The notes beneath the pieces are model-generated. The model saw only the letters and a program-made list of their open reading frames with translations. It was not told the origin of the DNA and did not search any database. The position numbers were made by a program, and so were the translations under genes. From assembly GCF_905475465.1 (NCBI RefSeq), contig NC_062247.1:1302001-1366000 (forward strand): a stretch of DNA of 64,000 nt. Reading direction: 5' to 3'. This document shows, piece by piece, positions 55,467-64,000 of the stretch. This DNA is from Pieris napi. Taxonomy: Eukaryota > Arthropoda > Insecta > Lepidoptera > Pieridae. Positions within the stretch are counted from its first letter, which is position 1, and each line of letters starts with the position of its first letter.

Positions 55467-57102
55467 TTTCTTTTTACTGAAGTTTAAGTTTGCCCCTTGT
55501 TCTAACTATAAAAAAAGTGCGTGCGTACGGAGTACACGTGTCAGAAGTGAAACATCTTTGGCAAATTAATTTTTAACTCTTGTTCATATTTATACAAATC
55601 TAACACTTACGCAAACACAAAAAGGTAGATATGTTAGGAATTAATTGAATTTAATTGTCATTAAAATATTAAAAGTGTCGTCGAAAATTAATACAAATAA
55701 AAATTTAATTTTTTAAATATATCTCTTCGATAATAAAAACACGTGGCAATTTAATTTACAATTCGTCATTTGAGATTTCAATAAAATATTTTGCATAAAA
55801 TATAAAATACCTACTAATATTTCATAAATTCTCTGTACGAAATTTTAATTTTAAAAATAGAATTTCGGTTATTCGCTCTTCTCACTCTCTCTCAACCGGT
55901 CTCTATCGCTCTTTCCCTTTCGACAAAAACGCTGCACATCTTCGTGATGTTCCGTAAAAATTTTACCCTCATGCGCCTAAAGAAGTTTCACTTCAAAATG
56001 CTTGCTATGAAAAAGTATGCATAAACGAACAAGGGAAATTGCAACGTAGGTTTCTTAGTTGTCGCGCAAAGTCCAGTTGACGTTACCAGATCACGGTCAC
56101 GGTTTAAACGCTAACTCAGTCTCCGAACGTTGGTTGTGTCGGATGCACGTGTACCTAGGTTTACTGTGGCTGTGATATATGTGACTAATAGTGATATTTT
56201 GTACTTTAAGGTAGGTTTTATTGTGACATAGTCTGTTTTTTAGACATAGCGTCTTTATCATTTTGTTTCTGACACGTGTCGCTTTCTTTTGTTTATCGAC
56301 AAATGTCATTTCTCGCTATGACGTAGTTTACGCGCGGTTTTGACATATGGGGGTTTCAGGTGCTGACAAATATCTTTATATAAATTTAAAGCGCTTGTAA
56401 TTACTAAACGACTGCACCGATTTTGTTGAAATTTTCTAAGTGTTTTTTTTAGTTGTATACGTGTAATAGTAAATGTTTTGTCTAACAAATGTTGATACGT
56501 TTATGACGATCATCATCGTCAATTAGTCCGTCAGAGGTCAACAGCTTCCGCCTGTTAATGGTTTATTTTGCACTGGCTTGTGCTGCAACAGCTGGATTAT
56601 TGAGTTTTATACTCTGGTAGGCCAGGGTCTTGTTATTTGTGTAAAGGAAAACAATTAATAATATCTTAATAAAAAAAATTGTAACTGCTTCACAGATTTT
56701 GATAAAATTTTGTGTTTAAGAAAAGTCGTTAACTATCTTTATACACTTAGTTACAAGGCCAATCCAAAAGTTTTAATTTTTTACGATTTGGCATTAAAAA
56801 TACTTATGACTCTTAAGTGAAGTCAAAGGTCATGAGGAAAAAGGTATGAGGTCAGAACGAGAAACAATTTAGTTTTTGTATGTTAAACTCAAGTACTCCT
56901 GGATCGGTTCAGTAGTCTCTTTGAATGATATCCCCATAAGAATGCCTCTCGAAATCCTCGGAGCAGTGAGGTCGCTTCTTGAAGCCTGCGAACCAGGAAA
57001 CTTCTGAGCCTCTAGAAGAAGCTAGGTTGGTCTAATTAGCCTAAACTTTACGCACAACGGACCAAATGAGCGTCTAAGTACGGAAATTAGTCCACACTAC
57101 AT

Positions 57103-57108
<6 letters not shown>

Positions 57109-57138
<30 letters not shown>
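57109..57138. repeat. TA dinucleotide microsatellite
   Basis: About 15 uninterrupted AT/TA units immediately before the RTE remnant. Confidence 0.85.
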
Positions 57139-57139
<1 letters not shown>

Positions 57140-57141
<2 letters not shown>

Positions 57142-57625
57142 TGAAGAATAAGAAGTCGAGCATGGTAATTAAAAGAAAGCTCTTCAATACTTGTATACTA
57201 TCTGCAATAACATATGGATCTCAAACTTAAGCGCCCACTAAAGCGCAACATACAGGTGTGTCAAAGATCGATGGAACGATGTATGATAGGGAAGAAAAGA
57301 ATATACAAAATCAATAATACAGCTTTAAGAAAAACAATAAACTAAAGTGGAAATAGCTCGACACACGGAACAGAAAAGTGGAGGAAAAAAGTACTAAACT
57401 GGTGCCCAAGGTACAGCAAACGAAAAGAGGGAGATAACTTAGAAGGTACCAATAATTGAAAGAAACAGCAGGTGGTACATGACAGAGAGTGGCACATTGC
57501 AGAGAGGAATGGCGGGATTTTTCGGGGCCTTTGCCAAAAACGGGCACAGAGATACAGAAAGAAAATTGAAATAGAAACGTGTTTAAATGTATCTGAATTA
57601 AAGGCTATTATTATTATTATAATAT
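57140..57625 (+). repeat. RTE-type LINE 3' remnant with ATT-repeat tail
   Basis: Reads, across frames, KRKLFNTCILSAITYGSQT, KAQHTG, KLKWK and KETAGGT, then REEWRDF, the hallmark C-terminal region of RTE-class reverse transcriptases. Several stops. It ends in a short ATT repeat at 57607-57620, typical of RTE tails. Confidence 0.7.
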
Positions 57626-58207
57626 ACATATAAGAATGCCTTCCCTATATATATTTCCATGTAAAAAGTCCAGCTGCAAAACGAAACCGCTATAGTGATA
57701 TTTTATCAATGTCCATTGTCACTAGTTAGTAGTAGTGCAATAAACATGTCTTTTAGCATTTAAATTTTGCAGTTCACCATGAGTTCCATAATTGGTTTTA
57801 CCATGACCCATAAGATCTCAGACTTCCTTGTTTTTAAAATGTTATACACCGCCCCACAAAACATATGACTCAATTTAAAGGTGTTCACGAGTTAGGGTGA
57901 AATTTATAAAAAAAAAAAAACGTACCTAAGAACTAAGTGTCTTCCCCTTAATAGATACTGTAAGTAGTGTTATTAAACACTTTCTTATGTCAAATATCCT
58001 TTTTAGTACATTAGGTTTTACTTATTAGTCTTAAGTTAGGCTAGATCGTTATGTCGATGATGTCTCAGTGAAGAGGCAATTTATTTAAGAAAAAGCTTAG
58101 CTCGGGTGTTGCGAACGTAAGAGTTGATAAGTGTTATCGCAGGATTCCCCGTAAAAACTTCTATACAAAATATGTATATTATATTTCTTCTACCGCATAT
58201 ACCTGTA

Positions 58208-58490
58208 GCTCAGTTTCATCATCGGACGTCAAGGCAGAATGCAAAATACCATCTGTATAACTTCGTCTTTCTTAAGGCAATTTTTGCCGCGCATGTGGAA
58301 CCAGCTGCCCACTGATGTATATCCGTACCAATTCGACTTAGGGTCCTTCAAGAGAAGAGCGCACTAATTCTCAAAAGGTCTTCTCTCTCGTCTCTCTCGT
58401 CTTCTGCATTTGCGAGGCTTCTAGCAATGTGAGTTCCGTGGGCCATGTATCACTTAACATCAGGTTTTGCCTCCTGTTACATTATAAAAA
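58208..58490 (+). repeat. LINE family A 3' fragment with CT-rich insertion
   Basis: Near full family A tail (CAGTTTCATCATCGGACGTC to AACATCAGGTTTTGCCTCCT). A CTCTCGTCT-rich insertion of about 35 bases near 58380 interrupts the basic C-terminus. Confidence 0.65.
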
Positions 58491-58964
58491 ACCATCAGTC
58501 ACATTTTAAACCTAGTTAAAATTACAATAACTAAAATAGACAAAATTATTAATTTTTGATAATCACGCGTAGATCACTACACTGAAGTTGCAAATCACGT
58601 TATATTGATTATTATCAAAGCATTTAATTCAATATTGATTGTGAAATTTAATTAATTTCGTACAACTTGGTAACAATGATAAGTATTATCAATGTTTACA
58701 CAGGATTTAGATTGTTGCTAGTGCATTTGTAAGTCAATCAGTAATCGGGGTAAAATTCAATGTCGAACTATGAGTGATATTCAGAAATGAAAACGCGTAC
58801 TATATACGAGTCGTATGTCAAATGTCAATACATGTTTGACGTACGGGAAGTCAGACTTAGCCCTTAGCGCTGCTGTAACTGATGTACAGAAGCGCCGTGA
58901 AGCACAAGAACACGGTCAACGAAGCATCGATCTTTCGGTGGAAGTGCTTTTATGCGCACGAGTT

Positions 58965-59100
58965 ATTCTATCTATTATATAAGAATTGCTTTGTCTCGCT
59001 AAAACTCGTGAACGGCTGGACCGATTTCGCTGATTCTTTTTTTGTTGTGTTTGTTATTGTCAGGAAAAGGTTCTTATGAAAGAAAAAAATTGCGCGAAAA
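58965..59100 (+). mobile_element. Helitron-like 5' fragment
   Basis: GAACGGCTGGACCGATTTCG, CTGATTCTTTTTTTGTTGTG, GGTTCTTATGAAAGAAAAAA, related to fragments at 56380, 59770 and (reverse) 60945. Confidence 0.5.
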
Positions 59101-59156
59101 TTTAGAAAATTAAAGAATACTTAACCACCATACAATTCAAACTTTTTTAAAAACGA

Positions 59157-59470
59157 GTGGAGCATGACGTACAGACCCGAGCGGTAACGCAAGTCCGGCT
59201 CTGTACATCAAGAGCAAACAACGTATACGGCGAGAGAACGTTGAGGTATTTGCTACCGCGGCTAATAAATAGTCTACCAAATCACATATTAGATTGCCTA
59301 ACGCCAACCAATATTTAAAACAGCAAATTAAAAAACTACTTTTATATGCATTTGTCGCGCTCCTAAACAAGATTGTTATGGTTACATCAATATAAACCAC
59401 AGCGGTTTGCTAATGTAACTTGTTATGATTGTATTATATTTTTTGTAAAATAAAGAAATTAAAAAAAAAA
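59157..59470 (+). repeat. LINE family D 3' fragment with poly-A
   Basis: In one frame RTYGERTLRYLLPRLINSLP then NHILDCLTPTN, a jockey/CR1-like C-terminus. It ends AATAAAGAAATTAAAAAAAAA. Frame breaks are present. Confidence 0.6.
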
Positions 59471-59734
59471 TGTAAACTTATGGCGTTTGACATAACATTG
59501 ACAGAATGCGTGCTGCAAATATCGTCAAAGAGGATGTAAGATAATTATATTGATAAAATACATATAAAATAATAATCAATAAATTTATTTCAAAAAAATA
59601 TGTAATATAGTATAGTCTATACTTATAACTAGATCAGCACATTACATTAAAAATCTTTTAGAAAGGGAGTCTCTTTGTGCAAAAACCAAACTCAGTTGAA
59701 GCTAAATTTCGCCTCTGAACCTTGCCCTGAACTG

Positions 59735-59850
59735 CGACAATAACTTGATTACAAAAATGAATTGCTATTCGTTTGTCTGAAACACGAGAATGGCTAGACC
59801 GATTTGGCTCATTTTGATCTTCAAATATTTGTGGAAGTTCAGGGAAGGAA
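59735..59850 (+). mobile_element. Helitron-like 5' fragment, second
   Basis: GAATTGCTATTCGTTTGTCT, GAGAATGGCTAGACCGATTT; same pattern as 58965 at lower similarity. Confidence 0.4.
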
Positions 59851-60042
59851 CATGAAATATGTATGATGTATAAATATTTTAATACAGAAATATTTTTATA
59901 TATTTACACATCACAAACATACGAGTCATAGTACGCGCTCTCGCTCACTTATAGTCGTTTAAAACTTGACTGTGTTTAAGCTTTTTAAGTGTATTTGTTT
60001 TGTTCCTAATGTCCTCGATGCTATAATATACATATATACCAT

Positions 60043-60185
60043 ACCGGTTATATTGACCAAAATCAAAGGTCCCGGCTGAATTCTATTGTATTAGGTATTA
60101 ATAACAACGTCATCGGCTGTTACGACTATCAGTTTTTACGGCCAAATATGAGTAGTCCCTTCGATGTCGTTATAACAGATTTTAT
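60043..60185. mobile_element. Pogo/Tc1-like MITE, inverted truncated relative
   Basis: ATTGACCAAAATCAAAGGTC, CCGGCTGAATTCTATTGTAT and ATGTCGTTATAACAGATTTT are the reverse complement of 26530-26670. The outer CAGTC ends are lost. Confidence 0.65.
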
Positions 60186-60189
60186 ATAA

Positions 60190-61149
60190 TATATTCCCTT
60201 GTTAAGAAAACTCGAGAGGACTGGCGCAGTCATTTCTCCAAAGAAGAAAAGACTCATTAGTGTCAGAAAGGAAAGGACGATCTAATCGTCTAAAAAATAA
60301 TCACGGAACGAATCGTCGCTGTAGAATGATAACCTCAAAACGAAAAAAAAATTTTAATTTCGTCAATGTTCGATAAAATATTTGTATGTGTTTTTGTCCA
60401 TAGTTTTAGATGGTTAAACTTATTTATTAATAACATAAATAAGTCCTTACTTCATGATTTTACCAGTTAAATGACATAAGGGTCTAAGAATAAAAAATAA
60501 ATGGTCTTTTGATACCTATACAAGGTTATTCTACAATGACGAAATATAGAAATTCCAAGACTTTATTTTGGGGTTAAATTTTTATTAATAACTGCGTTAT
60601 TAGAATCATTACAAAGTCTTAAGTCCAAGTAATTAAGATAATCGAGTCGTCGCGTCGAAGTGATAACCTTTTTATCATTAACTCGACCATCAATGTGACA
60701 CTTCGTCGATAGATATAAAACTGGTATATTGGAGCTTAATTGAGCTACCATAATACAGATATATATTTTTTATATATGTGACCCAGTGAACGTAGCTTGC
60801 ACACTGGTGACATTTATTTATTTCTAAAGACATTAAATATTTCCCAGCCAGGGACAAGTTTTTATTGATAAATAATCTTTTCGTTTTTCGTATTTTTCTT
60901 TACTTTTAATTTCCACAAATTCCACAAATATTGCAAGATTATAATTAGCCAAATCAGTCCATCCGTTCTCGGGGTTTAGCGAGACGATCGAACAGCAATT
61001 CTTATATAATTTAGTATAATGTATATAGATTAACTCATGCGCATAAAAACACTTAAACCGAAAGATCGCCGCGTGTTAGGCAGTCTCTTCATATAAGGGT
61101 TATTTATTGAAAAAAGTTGGTCAACAGACTTTTCGCACAAAAAAATAAC
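60190..61149. other. No gene recognised
   Basis: AT-rich DNA with a reverse Helitron-like fragment at about 60940-61030 (CAGTCCATCCGTTCTCGGGG). Nothing else supported. Confidence 0.4.
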
Positions 61150-62720
61150 AATCAAAACGTCAACAATTTCACAGGCAAACACTATGCTTATTAACTATAT
61201 CTTACAAACAAACAAAATATGAGTAATTTTAAAGAGTGCTTAAGGCTTATAGTCTTGAGTTGAAAGCATTTGCATAATCTTAGAAACTAAGAAAAGCCTA
61301 AGTGAGAAGAAATGATGTGAAACATTTGGTTATACTAATTACAATACCATATTCTTGCAAATAAATTATTATTAATACTAACGTTTCTGACTATGAGTTC
61401 TATTTATAACAGACATCAAAAACACTGTGACAAAAACATTTGAAACACATTTCTTCTTGGAAAAATGTTCTTGTTTTATTTAATAGGAAAAATAACAATA
61501 AAAACTTAAACCAATTAACAGGCAAACACTATACTTAATAACTATATCTTACAAACTATAAATATGGGATTTAAAATCGAGAGATATAAATGATAACTAA
61601 TTACAAAATTTTGGAAAAGATAGCTCTGCGAAACTGTGAGTAAGGGGCCATTCAAGTATTACGTAAGCAGATCACTGCAATTTATAACCCCCCCCCCCCC
61701 TCCTCATGTCAGCAAAAGTAAGCAAATCTCTCAAAGTAAAAAAGTAAAAAGTACATAAACGTATTAATTTTTTGTATGAATCCTCGAATGCATTTCGTTT
61801 TCAAGCATACACAATGTGTGGGTAAATATATTGACGTAATCAGCAAATATAAAAATCAAAGCCCCCCCCCCCCCCCCCCCCCATAGTGCTTACGTAATAC
61901 TTCATCGGCCCCTAAGAGAGGGACTAATTACACATCCTAGGAATGGTAGCAAAACCTAGGACGGGTTTTCGCAAGGCAAAAGGTTTAATAGGGCATTTAT
62001 TTAGTCCTATTATGTTTTGTCTGTATCGCAAAACATTGCTCAGAAATATGCAAATTAAAGATTTTTTGCTGAATAAAACATGTCTGTAATCAATACTTAT
62101 GCAATCCTCTGAATACACAAAAAATAAACCTGTTTTTAGCTTCCGCGTTAGTTTTGCGAGTGAAGTCCAAAGTTTTATATACCGCACTGAAGTTTTTATC
62201 CACGCGATTAAATGAATCCGTAATTTCGGTTTCTGGATAATGTCTTTAATTAATTTTTTGTACTAATATTGTAAAGAGGATTTATTTATTGATTAGTCCT
62301 GAAACAATATATATGCTAAAAATATACAAGAAAATATGTCTTCACAAATTTAACACGCACACATCAATTATATTAGAACATACTTTCAAATTAGTAAGGA
62401 ATAATTTACACAAGCAAACAGCAAAAAATATCTAAATAGAAACTTAAAATTGTGTTTATAACGAAAAAAGGGGCTGATTTAAAAAAAAAACAATAAAATG
62501 CTTATATCCGCCAGTGTAAAGGGTTGTACATTTGCCCCAAACCTGATTGCTAGTAAATAATAATGCTAGAAGACCATAATGAACACAAAATAGGAGTAAT
62601 TTTAAAGATATTGGCTTATACTGTCGAGTTGAAACGGTTTGGATAATCGAAGCTATACAAATAACAAATGCCTTTGAGAAGAAATGAAGTGAAACATTTG
62701 GTTATGATCAAAATACCATA
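61150..62720 (+). repeat. Degenerate local duplications
   Basis: Blocks at 61160-61330 recur in part at 61505-61560 (ACAGGCAAACACTATACTTA, AACTATATCTTACAAACTA) and at 62590-62715 (TAGGAGTAATTTTAAAGA, GAAGTGAAACATTTGGTTAT, ACCATATACTTGCA). The poly-C MITE lies between copies. Family unknown. Confidence 0.5.
61644..61912. mobile_element. Complete MITE with two poly-C tracts and TAA target duplication
   Basis: 269 bp. Ends GGGGCCATTCAAGTATTACG and, in reverse, GGGGCCGATGAAGTATTACG; flanked by TAA both sides, as for Harbinger-type insertion. C runs of about 13 and 24 bases lie near the two ends, both on the same strand. Confidence 0.75.
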
Positions 62721-63129
62721 TACTTGCATTAAATTGAATTGCATATTAACCAAGTACTAAAATAGCAAGGCACTATGATACAAATATGTTTTTTGTGTGA
62801 GACCCACAACTGGCGGTTAAATCGCGGTTGTCCGGCGGTTTTTGCTCAGTCGGTAGCTAAATACAGAGCTGGTATGACAGCAGTGCGGCCTTAGTTTTGT
62901 CTAGCGTGATCACGCCTTGAACTCTGAGGTCACTTACAAATTGCGATTCTCAAATGTTTTGTTTATTTACAAGGCAAGACTTGTTAATCATATTTTTCTG
63001 CGTAAATAAAAATCATTACGTTAGTTAAACAATATTTTTTATAGAACAATTTATAGAACATTTGCAGAAGCAAAAAAATCAAAAATCATTTATTGATGTA
63101 GGTAACACAATGTACACTTATGCACGTCA

Positions 63130-63168
63130 CAAAAGAAGGCTCGCAAGTGCGTTGCCGGCCTTTTAAGA
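63130..63168 (-). repeat. LINE family A short terminal fragment
   Basis: GGCTCGCAAGTGCGTTGCCG followed by GCCTTTTAAGAAT, immediately left of a family B copy. Confidence 0.45.
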
Positions 63169-63179
63169 ATGTACCTATA

Positions 63180-63420
63180 TGTAGAACAGCTTGATGGTGT
63201 GGAAGTCTTCCACGGTCCGCTTCAGAAGACACTTTTGCGAACTATCGAACTGTGGAATCAACTCCCGGTGGGGATCTTCCCTGGGAGATACGATCCCTCC
63301 AATTTTTTAAAGAAGTAGTATACTCCTTCCTTAAAGGCCGGCAACGCACCCTAAAAAGGGTATCCATAGGCTGCGATGACTGCTTGGGCGTAGTCTTTTT
63401 TGCCCCCTTATACTATAAAA
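63180..63420 (+). repeat. LINE family B 3' ORF fragment, second copy
   Basis: Reads ELWNQLPVGIFPGRYDPSNF with a frame slip, then FLKGRQRTLKRVSIGCDD, C-terminal to the copy class at 45535. The ending Cys/Asp-rich GCDDCLGVVF is characteristic of this family here. Confidence 0.6.
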
Positions 63421-63753
63421 TATTTAAAAAAATAATAATTTGTTACTTGTGTCTGAATTAATCAAAATGTTCTGTATTCTGCATTGAATGCTGTGTGTGT
63501 GTGTTAAACTATTTTTAAGTAATGAATAACGTAAAAACCACAATTTTTACGGGCAATTTATTTGTGATTTGACATTGTATATACCGCTTCTACTATATTT
63601 TTAATAGCGATACTGTTTATTCAATATAACGGCGAGCTCGGGGAACAGGTATTAATTAATAACAAACATCGTTTATATCATGGAAATAATGAAGTTTTAT
63701 ACCAAAATAATTTGAACCATAATTGGGAGCACATATTATTGTTTTTGTTTTTT

Positions 63754-63960
63754 TTTTATTAGGCGAACGGGCAGGAGGCTCACCTGATGTTAAGTGATAT
63801 CGCCGCCCATGGTCACTCAGGTTGCCAGAAGGCTCGCTTGTGCATTACGCTCTTTCCTTGAAGGACCCTAAATCGAATTGATTCGGAAATATTTCAATGG
63901 GCAGCTGGTTCCACATAGTGGTGGTGCACGGCAAGATCTACCTTAAAAACGCATTTTTTA
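63754..63960 (-). repeat. LINE family A 3' fragment
   Basis: Reverse copy from the poly-T side (TTTTTTTTTATTAGGCGAAC) through TTAAGTGATATCGCCGCCCA to GGCAGCTGGTTCCACATAGT. Confidence 0.7.
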
Positions 63961-64000
63961 AATAGTTTAAATTCCAAAACCGAAGAGGTTTTTAATAATT

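Larger units (their letters stand above)
53902..57108. other. Transposon debris, no gene recognised
   Basis: Contains LINE family A pieces (54083, 55430), a TTTTTACACCGACTTCAAAA dispersed repeat at 54480, three imperfect repeats of a CTTTTCAAAAT(T)TAA-GCAAGTA block between 55090 and 55330, and a MITE-like end at 55965-56000 (GCGCCTAAAGAAGTTTCACT). Helitron-like text lies at 56370-56450. Confidence 0.45.

Noticed and set aside
1..64000. CRISPR arrays, operons, riboswitches or a phage-like system
   Set aside because: None seen. Intron-bearing genes and eukaryotic transposons throughout make such features unexpected; the regular repeats all resolve into transposon ends or tandem repeats.

Overview
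This window is intron-rich, AT-rich animal nuclear DNA, most likely from a moth or butterfly. The reasons are small exons with GT/AG introns, no operons, and a dense population of truncated non-LTR elements, tRNA-derived SINEs, Helitrons and MITEs of the kind common in Lepidoptera. The order-level call is inference; no species is named.

Three protein genes could be assembled exon by exon, with reading phase checked at every junction. (1) Minus strand, 13527 down to at least 421 and running off the left edge: a large C2H2 zinc-finger protein. It has 21 coding exons in view, about 1128 residues and 14 fingers, many of them split by introns. A divergent ZAD-like Cys block lies inside its long acidic second exon. 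(2) Plus strand, 15068-19557: a complete 7-exon SUMO protease of the Ulp1/SENP1 type, 683 residues, with the catalytic set H573, D590, Q635, C641 intact. (3) Minus strand, 38518-23224: a complete 15-exon, 666-residue PPP-family Ser/Thr phosphatase. It has a canonical EF-hand in the middle and an N-terminal part of uncertain fold. Genes 1 and 2 are divergent and share a promoter region of about 1.5 kb.

Right of 38.5 kb no gene could be established. A probable non-coding first exon with a good donor (about 39300-39436, plus strand) faces away from the phosphatase gene. Two possible exons follow, one opening with MCGIYCC and soon reaching a stop, the other an open segment at 42658-42853. From about 42 kb to the end the DNA is mostly mobile-element debris.

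The repeats are the most structured part of the window. They include a 3.58-kb hAT-like element with exact 8-bp target duplications (48457-52035) that carries a Helitron and a Harbinger-type MITE inside it. A 1.0-kb element has perfect 40-bp inverted ends (52891-53899), and a hAT MITE has the 8-bp duplication GTTCTAGA (22744-23069). A LINE sits inside a MITE beside a broken MADF-domain gene (34550-35730). There are also a mariner remnant, an RTE LINE tail, several LINE 3' tails and at least three tRNA-derived SINE types. The genes do not form a pathway; SUMO deconjugation, phosphatase signalling and DNA binding are simply neighbours.
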